Source of the DNA: Plakobranchus ocellatus
Lineage: Eukaryota; Mollusca; Gastropoda; Plakobranchidae
Length of the DNA: 25,604 nt
Assembly (NCBI GenBank): GCA_019648995.1
Contig: BLXT01001968.1
Location: 110,871 to 136,474, forward strand
Reading direction: 5' to 3'
Part shown: positions 11,396 to 21,160 of the stretch, piece by piece
How positions within the stretch are numbered: position 1 is the first letter of the stretch
Layout of the letters: every line of letters begins with the position of its first letter
The notes under the pieces: generated by a model
What the model was told of the DNA's origin: nothing
The model's input: only the letters and a program-made list of their open reading frames with translations
The model's database searches: none
Made by a program: the position numbers and the translations under genes

Positions 11396-12445
11396 AATCC
11401 TTGTTAAACCATATTTTGGTTCAAGACAAGAAGGAAGTATGAAAAAAATCCATAAAACACATTGAATTTTGAAAAAAAAAAAAGTTTCAATTTCAATAAT
11501 AGACATTCATGAGCAACATAATAAAGAAACAAAAACTGATTTGTAAATTTGGATTAGGGAAAAAATAGTTCCCCTCAAGAAAAATTTACTTTGATGAACC
11601 ACAAACAACCCCTGTTCCCCATCTGAATACTAAATTTTGTATTTACACTGTCCTATTACAGTTACCTTTACCAAGGGATTAAAAATTGGCTTTTGGTTTG
11701 TCAGGCATCCAAAGTGTTCATATCAAAATTTTACTTACTGAGGCTTGAGAATGCATACATTTAGGTTTGAAAAGTTTGTATACTTTGCAAAATGGACATT
11801 ATGACAATAAAAAAATCTAGCACCTATTAAAAAAAAAAAACTAGGTTCAGGAGAATAAGCATGTCCATACAGAGCTACCACTTTAATGAAAATAAAAATC
11901 TAAGTAATTTAACGAAAAATATGAACTTTATTAGGATAACAAAATTAATGAAACAAACTATTTGACCTGAAACCCATCTTTCCCCTGAATATCAGGTGAA
12001 TGTAAATGCTCTACCGTGATTTATTAACAAGGCAAAAAAAAATACATGTATCAGATTTCAAGAATACTTAAACATGATTAGAATGACTATTCATCTGATC
12101 GTTGCCAAATTTGATCCACATCCATAACAAACGACATGGTTGATATATTTAGGTCCAAAAAACCTCTTGCCCAGCAGTGACTAATATTTGGCTGGCTGGT
12201 CGAGACTGTTTGGCATTGCTATGTAAGTCGATGATTATTTCTGATTTCCTCAAGTTTTTGAAAGGAATCGAGTTGTAAGATGAGAAACCCATAGCACTGA
12301 CTGCTTCACACTTTAGATTGCTCAAAACTTATACCTTCATACCTGCACTTTAAGGCAAAGTTGATTTTTTTTTGTACAAGGGTGAGTAACATTGGGAGGG
12401 CACTGTATCATTCCCATCCTTTCAAAAACTGGAGGAAATCAGACG
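11396..12445. other. No recognisable gene
   Basis: AT-rich sequence with several poly-A runs and no frame that looks coding. A splice acceptor for the gene at 10517-11395 could lie at its left edge, but none is strong. Confidence 0.4.
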
Positions 12446-12861
12446 CAACCATCAACTATTAGGTGAGTCTTGTTTTTTTCTGTAATTTCCTCTCGCTGCA
12501 GAAAGGCACTCCTTGTTAAAACGAGTCTTTAAAGTAATTATTGTTTGAGCATAGTAAATAAATGAAAATTATATCATAAATAAAGATGGTATTAGTCTTT
12601 GAAAAGAGCACTATGTGTTGTCAATGAATGATGAAGCAGATCTTGTCATGTTGCAAACATTAACTATTACGTAAGTCTTGTTTTTTTCTGTAATTTCCTC
12701 TCACTGCCAACGGGCACTCCTTGTTAAAACGAGCCTTTAAAATAAAAATTGTTTGAGCATAGTAGACAAGTGAAAATTATACCATAAATAAAAAGGGTAT
12801 TAATCTTTAAAAAGAGCACTATTTATTGTAAATGAATGATGAAGCAGATCTTGTCATGCTG
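12446..12861. repeat. 208 bp tandem duplication
   Basis: Copy 1 is 12446-12653 and copy 2 is 12654-12861, exactly 208 bases each and directly abutting. They share TTGTTTTTTTCTGTAATTTC, GGCACTCCTTGTTAAAACGA and, at their ends, GAAGCAGATCTTGTCATG. Scattered single-base differences show the duplication is not brand new. The CACTCCTTGTTAA core also occurs in inverted orientation near 24250, so the unit contains part of a dispersed repeat. Confidence 0.95.
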
Positions 12862-13206
12862 ATGAGGTATGAAAAGTATGCTAGCCAAACTGTTCCTGAG
12901 ATACAACTATTTCTCTGTGGGTAGTTTTACCTGTTCACCTTGATGTTGGTGGAGCATCACTAGGTACCACTTCAAGATGATCAAGCTCAAATTGTATTTT
13001 GTCAGAGGCCGAACATGTATCCTTGTGAGGGTACCTGAAAGAAATGTTGAAATGGGTATTGAATAATCGCTGAAATCTCATATATGCATTTGCTATCAGG
13101 GAAACTTTCTTGAAACAGGTAGAAGATCTTTGATATGTTGAGCTTTTCTGGTGGTTACAGGAAAGATGATTTGTTTAAAATGAAAGTACTGTTTGAGGAA
13201 ACTGCT

Positions 13207-13240
13207 GGATCCTAGGAAAGCATCCTGTTGATCTTTAGTT
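13207..13240 (+). repeat. Partial duplicate of a segment in the 13.65-14.07 kb transposon gene
   Basis: These 34 bases match 13831-13864 at about 31 positions, with core AAGCATCCTGTT and ATCTTTAGTT. The second copy lies inside an open frame on the minus strand. The first lies outside it, so a piece of the transposon-associated gene is present twice. Confidence 0.7.
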
Positions 13241-13382
13241 CTTCTAGCACTTCTAAGACTAAGAGCTCGATCTGTTGGCCATTATAGACAAATCCAGTGA
13301 CCTATCTGATTCAGGAGTGGATTTACACCAATGTGAGTACTCAGAAGCATAACTTGTTTCTCTGTATTTTAATTTTCACATA

Positions 13383-13616
13383 TGTCTAGATCTAATCTAA
13401 AGCTAGCGATGGTTGGTTATAGTGGATCAAGATATTGTCAAAAATTCTAGATTGTGGACCTAATCTGGACCGAGACCTAAGAGTTGTAACATTATTATAG
13501 ATTCTAGATCTGGATATTATTTTCTCCAATTTTCTAGCTAAAAGATGTAAGTTGTATCCAATTTTAATTTTATCTAAATCTAGATCAACATATAATCTAG
13601 AATCTAGATCTATCAT
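13383..13616. repeat. TAGATCTAGA-type degenerate palindromic repeat
   Basis: Short self-complementary words built from TCTAGA, AGATCT and CTAGATC recur many times between 13383 and 13616. Examples are TCTAGATCTAATCTA near the left end and TCTAGAATCTAGATCTA near the right end. A second, shorter patch occurs at 23500-23610 (TCTAGACC, GGTCTAGGTCT, CCTAGATCTAGAC). The minus-strand open frame across this patch is a by-product of the repeat (many Asp-Leu-Asp). Confidence 0.7.
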
Positions 13617-13650
13617 TACTCACCTGCTCTTGCAAGACAGAACCTGCTAG

Positions 13651-14068
13651 TCAGCCTTTCTTGATGCCAAAGATTGACAGAGTAGCATTGAGGCAAATCT
13701 CAGTTTGGTTGACTTTCCCATCGGGAACAATCTTCACATGGTATTTGTGAGAGTTGTCGTGGAACTCTGACTGCATCTGCTTCCTTATCTCGTCTATTTC
13801 TTCATCTATAATTCCACAAACAATTATGCTTGATCCAAGGAAAGCATCCTGTTCATCTTTAGTTTCTAAGCCATTAAAGTTTGCGAGAAGGGTTGTCCTA
13901 TCTTCTGCTGCTGTTATACCTCGAAGCATGTAAGGCACTTGCATTAGAAAGAATTAACCCTCATCATGATTTTTTAGTCTTTCTTCTCTCAGTAAGTTTT
14001 TTTTCTCTACCTATTTGAGGTTTCTTCCTCGTTTTGGCTCACACACTGGGCCTTTCAGTGTCAGCCAT
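13651..14068 (-). pseudogene. N-terminus of a transposon-associated protein
   Basis: A start codon at 14068-14066 gives MADTERPSV, then a TGA, then a very basic run (AKTRKKPQIGREKKLTERRK). A second block follows at 13944-13651: MLRGITAAEDRTTLLANFNG, SSIIVCGIIDEEIDEIRKQM and KYHVKIVPDGKVNQTEICLN before FGIKKG. The pattern of a basic start, a 'fhWxxxxCG' type block and a C-x(n)-F/L-x-IFGI block is one I know from the N-terminal region of repeated uncharacterised proteins linked to DNA transposons in invertebrates and fish. A GT-like donor follows the last block, so a downstream exon may be missing. One stop and a frame change break it. Confidence 0.45.
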
Positions 14069-15000
14069 TTTACCTAAAGGTAAAGAAAGAAATTTTCTCC
14101 AACCAGATTGGTTGAATTAGTGATGTGACTCTGAGTGAAGTCATGTGATTTGGACATCATCAACTATTCCAATGTACTGTTGGAAATCACCAGTTTTTCT
14201 CATGTCGTCTGCTCGGGGAAGCAGACAATGCACTTCAGGTTCAGGTGATATCTGTCTCAGGTACACATTTACAGCTTTTACTGGTCCTCAGCATATCCAA
14301 TATCCAATGTGTATTGTCTGTATTAATGAATGAACAAGCTCAATTCCCTGTTCTCCATGCAAGCCCACTCCAAATCTTTATCTGTCTATCCACTCTACAC
14401 AATCTTGTTCTAAAACGTGTTATTTTGGAAAAATTTTATGACCAATGTTTTTTTTTAGTAAAACGTCTTTTCTGATCAATCCAATTTTGAAAATCTGATG
14501 TAGCTTCTTTGTTTATGGATTTTTTGTGTGATATTCCTTTGTGTATTTTAAAGAAGAGGAACTTGGCTTGCATAAATGTACTTATTTGTTCCACATTATC
14601 AATTATTTTTTTATTGATTGTGCATATTTTTGTCCTGTCAATTATGCTTGAGCAAATGGCCTGGCTGACCAACGGTTGTCTCTATATTTTTGACTGTGGT
14701 CACCTATGAAGGATCTATCATGTCGAGCCTGTATTGCAATTTTGTGAATTTCAAAACCCGAAGTTACTGCACACTGGTCAACAGCTAGGCTCCCCTGACT
14801 TCTTTGCAACATCAATCCTGTTTTAAAGTTGTTCAATTTTCCTCTTCAATTGTCTTGTATGTTTATAGAACTGTAATATAGAAAGAGTTTCATATATGAA
14901 CTATATTAGGTGTGTCTCGTGAAGCATCTTTTTTTATTCAAATACTTCTGTCTTCCTGAAATCCCTAATTCATGCTTCAAACATTTCATTGAACTGAGAA
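14069..15000. other. No confidently coding sequence
   Basis: Short overlapping open frames occur on both strands, none with a recognisable motif. In the minus orientation this is downstream of the zinc-finger transposase remnant, so eroded 3' parts of that element may be here. Confidence 0.35.
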
Positions 15001-15004
15001 TTGT

Positions 15005-17047
15005 GTGTTTCCAAGTGCTTTTTCCGCTGCAATTAACTTATCAATTTTGTCACACTGATGCTCCAGCAGTTGATAGTGTTTCATGCCTACATTTAGCAAG
15101 ATGTGTAAGTAGGGTAGAGCTGTTTGAATGAGTGAAGTTAGAAGGCTTGGGGACCTTATGGCATTATTAAAATCCTCTGCTTTGGATGCCTTTGCATTCC
15201 TTTGGTAAATCTTTCATCTTGTTTTCTTCAGTTCTCTGAATAGGCGGATCATTAGAATCTCTGGGCAAATGTATTTCTCTCTTTGTCTGGAGACACCAAA
15301 GACAAGGCCGTAGGCCTGAGGATCCAGAAATGCCATGCATATCTGCAAGAAAATGATAATCTCCATATAGACATATGCGGATTGATTATTCATTCCACTT
15401 ATCATTCTCTATGCCTTTTAACTGATCTTTGAATCCCCCTTGACAAATATGTGTGTGGGTATTGTAAATCAAATATTGCAAGGAACTTATGCTATTGCAG
15501 TAATAGAAGTGTGAATTTTTTAATTTGGTTTTTCAATAAAATCATGTAATGTGTCTTTTAGGGAACATTGTCCATGATCTTCACCTATTTTTATCCAAAT
15601 TTTCATCATGACAATGCAATTTTCATGCTATGTGAAGAGTTTTTTTTTTTTTTTACTAGTTTAGAGGAGGTTCAAACAAGTTTTTACATCACTGATGAAA
15701 ATTGCTGGGACTGTGTTCATTATGTTTTGTTTATATTCATCTTTAAAAGAAAGCTCATATCTTTCTACATTGATGTCTTGTGATACAATCTTTTTCTGGA
15801 GCTCTCTTTGGGCTGCTTCATTTTCTATGTGTACTTGTTGTGCCTTGAGCATTCTAGTAAGTTCTCTAAACTTATCCCTTGACATAATAAGTTTTGCTTT
15901 CATGGCTATAGCTTAGGCTTTTGATATTTGTTGTCTCATTTTTCTTTTTTTTTTTTTAAGATATTTTAGAATATTTCTAGCCTTATGAGAAAATATTCTT
16001 CTTAAATTAAACCACTCTCTTCTTGAGAAGTACTAGCCTCCTTTGCCTTCCAGAAAGGAAAGCATCGTTGTGATTTTTTTAGACTGTTTTCTTTCAACGA
16101 AAATCTGCTGCATCTGAACTTTTTCTTGGCTTGTTTATTCTTTGGAAAAAAAATGTTTGCTTTCTTATTTTGAGTTTTAAAACATTTTTGTTCTCCACAT
16201 GGAATGACATTTTCCTAATCAAAGTGCTTGCAGCCTTTTCTTCCTTTTCTGTAAGTGACGTGTTCATGTCTTGTCTTATGCAAAAACTCCCTACTGATTG
16301 AGCTAATTCTTTGATTGGTGGTGTTGCACTGTCTAGAGCGGATAGATTTTAGAGGAGGTTTGGCTGCATCAATAGACTTTGATGCTGATGGTCCAGGGTT
16401 TGTTTCTAGGAGGGGCTTCTGTCTTTTTGAGACTGTCAGTTGTCTCAGTGGTTCACTGTCAAAATGTGCAGGCACTGAATTTTCAGGCGATGAAGTTTGT
16501 GATACAGTTGCGATGGCAGATACAGCTGATAAGTTTGGTGGTTTATCAGCATGTGTGTGATCTGATGATGCTGTCGTCTCCTCTGCATTTATCTGTAGTG
16601 TCTATTGTTTTGCTGTGTTCATTTTGTCTGGTGGCATTTCTCTCTCCATTACCTTTCACAAGGGAGAAGTAATGAGCACACAGACGACAATGTTCATACG
16701 ATACATGCGCATTAAACTCGCACCGAATGTCTCTATTCTTTGCTGCACATAGTACTGCTGACTGAGGCAATCTTTCCGTCTCAGGGTTTTGTTCAAAATG
16801 TCTAATTTTTTAATAACAGGCGCTGCATAACGAAGGCGAGTGTTTGGATTAGTCTTCAGCTATGTTGATGTGAAAGAGGTTTTTTTATGATTTGTATGAC
16901 AATGTACGCACATGCAAGTCTTTACACTCAGTCTTTTATCTGTTGTAGAATGAGTTCTCAACCCACAAATACGACAAAGATCGTTCATGTAGATTTCGTG
17001 AATTGACCTTGAATGATCTGCCAGATCCATTTCAGTGGGCCATTCGG
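15005..17047 (-). pseudogene. Zinc-finger transposase-like remnant
   Basis: On the minus strand an exon-like block starts at 17047 right after a long pyrimidine tract ending in CAG. It encodes EIYMNDLCRICGLRTHS, later C-x-C-x2-C-x2-H residues, and in another frame FNAHVSYEHCRLCAHYFSLV with a following Lys-Gly. This gives a CxxC...CxxC/H module like the N-terminal zinc fingers of several transposase-like proteins of invertebrates. Further on, 15903-15661 carries LIMSRDKFRELTRMLKAQ and NTVPAIFISDVKTCL. Near 15405-15210 is LDPQAYGLVFGVSRQREKY, and near 15140-15010 ALPYLHILLNVGMKHYQLL with CDKIDKLIAAEKALG. The 'P-LHI-LG' helix preceded by a glycine-rich loop recurs in uncharacterised transposase-like proteins. 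Blocks are in the expected order but split by many stops. The superfamily is unresolved. Confidence 0.5.
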
Positions 17048-17221
17048 CTGAAAAAAAAAACAATAAAAAAATAACTTAATACAGATCTTACATTTCTCAT
17101 AGAGCAAAATGCTTAATGTATGCAAGTTGCATAATGATGTGTGTCCTCCACAGTTAATTTCTAACACACTAGAATTATTGTTCTAAATAAACAGTATTAT
17201 TTTCACAAGAAACACTTAGAG

Positions 17222-17238
17222 TTGCCAATAATTGGCAA
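17222..17238. repeat. Perfect short palindrome next to NS1 stop
   Basis: TTGCCAAT, one A, then ATTGGCAA: 8-base arms around a single base, about 30 bases past the NS1 stop. It might be a leftover of a viral terminal hairpin or a protein-binding site, or chance. Confidence 0.4.
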
Positions 17239-17267
17239 AGTACTTATTTTTTTAAACAGACAACACT

Positions 17268-18891
17268 TCACTTGACGTGTTTTTCTTGACATAATTTTTT
17301 GTATGATGTTACATCACCATTGAATTCTTTTTCTGTTGGGATGTCATCGACGATGAAGTATGCCAAAGGATTTAGCTTCTTGGTACAGTTTAGTTCGAAG
17401 ACATTGGTTTTTTTGAGTTTGTCAAAAATGAAGAGTCTGTTTTTTATGGCGTCTTGTTCAATTTTGTTGTTTAAGTTTGATAGGACGGAGACATTGGAAT
17501 TGAATAGTAGCATTCCAAGTTTGACTGATGCCATATCTTTATGCTTCACATTTACGTGGCATTCTGTTCCACATAGCAGTGCTTTGTAGTTGGCTACGTT
17601 GGCGTTTGTGATTGCTCCCTCTTCACATATCCCTATCTTTTTTCCCACAAGTCCCTGGAAGGGAAATGTGTCTTGGGTTGAAACTTCTCCTGTAAATGAT
17701 TGTAGGCATTCAAACATTACCTTTGTCATTAAGATTTTTCCACAGTTTGATTCGCCTGTGATTGCTATTCCCCTTTTTTTTGGGGAATTTTTCCTTCATC
17801 ACTGCTCTCCATACAGTGAACCATACGACTGGATCAATTCCATTTGCTTCTAGGAAGCCTATTATCATCTCTGCTGTTTGCAAAGGTGTGTGATAGTCAG
17901 AGGTGTCTATGTCTACGACCTCTTGGAGCAGCTGTAGTACAGTCATTTTTTCAATTTCTTGGTTGGCTATTTTTTGTGAAATGGTGAAAGTTGTATTTGC
18001 TCCACTGAGATGGTGAATTGAAATTAATTTTTTTCTTATGTTTTCATCTGTCACTACTAAGATCAGTTCGGCCAATGATTTTGTGCCTGGGTATTTTTTT
18101 AGAAGTGATGTCAGTATTTGTTGTCTGTCTATGACTTGTTGCATGAGAGGAATTTTGCCTAGGTTTATGTGAGTTTTCTCATCTTCTGTTGGTTTTGCTT
18201 CTTCTTTTTCTTTTCTTTTTTCTACTGGCAGTTTTTGTAAGTTTTGAAAACTGACATCATCCTCTTCAACGTCTCCTACAAGGTCTTCTAGTTGGTCTAT
18301 TTCTAGGTCTTCTGTTACACTGTTCCAAAAGTCTAGAAGCCATTGATTGTTGCTGCCGAGAAATATTTTTTCTCCGTCGAATTTTAAGTAATATATTAGT
18401 CTTGCCAGTGATCTGACATTTTGATATGAAATGTTTGCTTTTGGTTCTTTTCCTCTGGCTGCTTGTTTCAACTGTCTGTAGATTGGATTGGCTGACAGTT
18501 TTTTTGGTTGATCTGAATAGTCAATGATGACATGAAAATGATTTTTATGTCGTCCCTGGCAATATTTTTTGCCGTGCCTTTCATTGGTTGTGTCGTGATA
18601 CACTACCAAGGCTGGAAAAGTGTTTAATACTAATTTTGTTTTGTTTATGACTGGCATATTTCCTTGTTCTTCGAACCATTCTCTTGGAGTCTTCCAACTT
18701 GTCGCTGTTGTGTCATACACATCTTGAATTGTTAGTTCTTGTTTTATTTGAAAATGATGTTGTTCATTCATTATTGGATTGCCTTCTTCATCTGTCAAAT
18801 TTTTTTGAGGAGTCAAGTGCGGTATTTTGCAGTCAAATTTCAGTCCTTCTATCACTAGTGATTTAAATTTTCTTACCCTGTAATTATCCAT
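17268..18891 (-). pseudogene. NS1: Endogenous parvovirus-like NS1 (HUH nickase plus SF3 helicase), one frameshift
   Basis: Two minus-strand frames, 18891-17710 (393 codons) and 17729-17268 (153 codons), overlap and together cover a protein near the usual length of densovirus-type NS1. NS1 nicks the viral terminal hairpins and unwinds DNA during rolling-hairpin replication in the nucleus. The first frame has the metal-binding HFH motif at residues 118-120 and a tandem Tyr at about 167-168 in RLIYYLK, the usual nickase tyrosine position. An acidic then Lys/Glu-rich linker (about 195-240) follows. The second frame begins with a GxxxxGK Walker A motif upstream of its first Met, then a hydrophobic strand with Glu-Glu (Walker B), an LLFNSN sensor and NRLF with a likely arginine finger. 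The break is one extra base in the T8 run at 17774-17781 (A8 on the coding strand). No other stop is seen. Flanking transposons mark it as endogenous and not as a free virus. Confidence 0.85.
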
Positions 18892-18958
18892 CTTGAAAGT
18901 AATCCTTGAATTTGGAACTACGTCTGCACCTTGTGAATGTCAAATGCAGAGTGAAAAT

Positions 18959-19598
18959 TTACATGAATGTTGTCGTTGCTTCTGCAGCTGTGTAATTAAA
19001 TCTATCTCCTGGGTACCCATCCGTGTCTTTGTTTATTTGATTTCGTAAACGTCTTGTTTGTTCTAGCAGGAGTGCAGGTCCTGCTTGCCACATTATGTCA
19101 CGTTGTGCCACCGCGTCTGTGTTTCTGAACCATGGTCCGCTTATACCCACATTCGTGTATGCGGGATCCGGACTTGTGTATATCCATTCAACTTCAGAGA
19201 AGTATTCTACATCCATGTTGATGAGGTAGTGGTATAGGTTGTATGCATTACTTGTTCTCTCCATTTCTGGTACTACTCTTATTAGTACCATTGGCATTCT
19301 GTTGCTGTTCATGTTCATTTGCATTTTACCTTTATGTGTCACCCATGTTTTGTTTCCAGCATTGTATGGTATTTTGCCTGGTACTTGTGCTGGTGCTGAC
19401 ACTGTTCTTGAGTATTGATGTAGTATGCTTGTTTGGTCTGTTTTTTCTTTTTGTTGTATTTCTTGGTTGTACTTTTCTGTGAAGTGTTGTCTCACCATAA
19501 ACCCAAGCCACTTTTTTGTCAGATTTTTAATCTGACTCAAATTTCCAAAGAAAGTATTTTTATAATTTAAAAAATTACAGAGAGGTGTAATTATGATT
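18959..19598 (-). pseudogene. Parvovirus capsid (VP)-like C-terminal fragment
   Basis: A minus-strand frame runs from about 19598 (first codon after a TAA) to a stop at 18959, about 200 residues. It has no clear starting Met and lacks the N-terminal part expected of a VP. Its middle reads MPMVLIRVVPEME and, after a short loop, LINMDVEYFSEVEW. This matches the penultimate strand pattern of parvovirus capsids, where a P-hxIRV-P strand is followed by a loop and an aromatic/acidic strand ending in EW. A Pro/Gly/Asn-rich tail follows. The stop lies 67 bases before the NS1 start, with both on the same strand and VP upstream. That order is opposite to parvovirus genomes, where NS1 precedes VP. I infer the capsid identity from pattern, not from a search. 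Confidence 0.55.
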
Positions 19599-19918
19599 TA
19601 ATGAGTGAGTTGCTAAAAATGTTCTCATAATTGCTACTTCTTTGAAACCAATAAAAAGCATGTGAAAGCTTATCTTTTTTTGATGTTGAAAATATCAGCA
19701 TCTTATGGCTTAGATGATCATGAACAATTTAACACTAGACACAAAAGATGTGGAATGTTAACATGTGGAGAAAATCCAGGTGAAAGTAATGGACTAAATA
19801 TGTAAATCAACCTGAATTCACTAGCCTTACAAACCCTCAGCCAGTAGCAATTATCTCGCTTCACTGAGCACACAGGCAGTGTTAACTGTGTAACATGGAG
19901 AGGTTGCAGCTCAAGTTT

Positions 19919-20293
19919 CTAATTCAGGGGAGGATATAAGGATGTGAGCAAGAACTTAGATTCCTCATTTATCTCCCTCACACTTCTTGTTCTGTCCATG
20001 TACTCTCTAAGACATGTCATTACACAAAGAGCATTGTTAGAAGGAAAAGCCATGTTACATGGAGGCTGTTGCTGAACGCCCGTCCTTGAATGTTTCAGCA
20101 ATTTAGAAATATAGAATGCACAGTTATTCTCAGTCAAATTCATGTGATTGACTTTCAAACCATGAATAGTTTGAGCCCTCTGCCCGGACAACAATACCAA
20201 TAACATAGTCAGCTTAAACCATAACTCTTTAAGACTGAAGTCAGTTATGAGGACCAGGATTCTAACAGAGACAGACCTGCATTTGTATATCAA
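19919..20293 (-). pseudogene. Tyrosine recombinase fragment (DIRS/Ngaro or Crypton type)
   Basis: A minus-strand frame of 124 codons reads FSLKELWFKLTMLLVLLSGQ followed by RAQTIH. The Arg in GQR fits the first catalytic Arg of the phage-integrase family, in the helix after the 'Lxxxl..ltLllLlt' segment. LLKHSRTG and a later LCVMTCLREYMDRT plus FLLTS follow in the order seen in DIRS/Ngaro retroelement recombinases. The second half of the catalytic domain, with HxxR and the nucleophile Tyr, is missing: sequence past the stop at 19919 does not resemble it. It is therefore a truncated, inactive copy. Its upstream end abuts the hAT remnant. Crypton transposons carry a similar domain and cannot be excluded. 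Confidence 0.7.
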
Positions 20294-20930
20294 ACTGAGC
20301 CCCTATCTTGAAGAGTTGTAGAGGGTTCATTCCTGTCTGCATCTGAAGGCTCTGCCTCAGTTTCTCCTGCACTGGCACTGGCATCCATGCTTTCCTCACT
20401 TGGTTTTGGATCATACATGTTAGACTTAAACAAAGGCAGCATTTCATCGGTAGCCTGGAAGTCTGTACAGCATTTCTCTTGAAATTTCAAAACTGTTTCA
20501 AGCATCTTGTTGTTCATGCTGCGTGTGGTTTTTTATTAAATGCTAGTAACAGTTGAGAAGGTACGCTCGCAAATTGCATCGCTCACAGGGGCTGTAAGAC
20601 ATCTTAGAGCATACTTTGCAATGTGCTTGAAAGGCTGTTGTTCTAAACTGTTCTTGTGTCTTAATGGTCCAGCCCAAAACTGTGCAGGCTTCACAGGAAT
20701 CTCTCATTTTCACGTGAAAGATTTTTTTATATTTTCCGTCGTTTCTGTTTCAGGGCCTCGTAGTTTTCATGGGCACAAGAGGAAAAGCGTTTGATCAGTA
20801 TGTTAATTATCCGTCACAGAGCTGCAGTTTTAACATCATTGTCAGTGTGATAAATTGATGGGAAATCGCTGAATGTGTTCATGAACTGCCTCCTGCACGA
20901 AGGCTCCTTGGTGTTACTGTTAGAGAAAAA
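20290..20930 (-). pseudogene. hAT transposase C-terminal remnant
   Basis: Reading 20930 to 20290, a block after an AG-like junction has FMNTFSDFPSIYHTDNDV. Then comes FKHIAKYALRCLTAPVSDAI with CERTFSTVTSI (about 20640-20540). This is the hAT dimerisation motif, of the form 'lA..lL..pvSsa.cER.FS'. A stop and a few bases follow it, then MNNKMLETVLKFQEKCCTDF and MLPLFKSNMYDPK, matching the last helix and the short acidic C-terminus of one hAT subfamily. The tail is Ser/Glu/Asp-rich. hAT transposases cut DNA with an RNase H fold interrupted by a helical insertion. Here only the end is left, and stops and a frame change break it. Confidence 0.75.
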
Positions 20931-21160
20931 GAGAAAGAACTACACAATGAGCAGGTAAAACTTATGAGAAGGTGAAGTCAGGCCGCCACGACTCAAACTC
21001 TCTGTGAGGGCTTGAACATCTCACGGAGAATCATGTGATTGACCTATCAGACACTCATCCTTTTCTTTAGAGGCAACGTAGCCTTCAATATGGAAAAGGG
21101 ACTTTTTTCATCTCCTGACAGCTCACATGTCTTGTTAGGTAATTCGTCCAGAGTAAGAAT

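Noticed and set aside
11280..11400. Methyl-CpG-binding domain at the start of the 10.5-11.4 kb gene
   Set aside because: Only a short GWRKVEVV-like match; the rest of an MBD is missing.
13392..13616. 74-codon minus-strand protein
   Set aside because: Its Asp-Leu-Asp pattern comes from the TAGATC repeat, not from a gene.
16315..16672. Plus-strand open frames of 81 and 97 codons
   Set aside because: They are the reverse of the minus-strand Ser/Thr/Lys-rich and zinc-finger segment, and lack motifs.
17710..17790. Programmed ribosomal frameshift in NS1
   Set aside because: The A8 run is a slippery tract, but NS1 families do not normally use a frameshift at the Walker A position, and a homopolymer indel is the simpler explanation.
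17299..17853. Plus-strand open frames across the helicase
   Set aside because: Shadows of the minus-strand NS1 frame; hydrophobic strings arise from antisense of Lys/Asn/Glu codons.
19243..19482. Plus-strand frame resembling a membrane protein (Leu/Phe/Cys/Val-rich)
   Set aside because: Antisense of the VP-like frame; the hydrophobicity is a product of the reversed codon composition.
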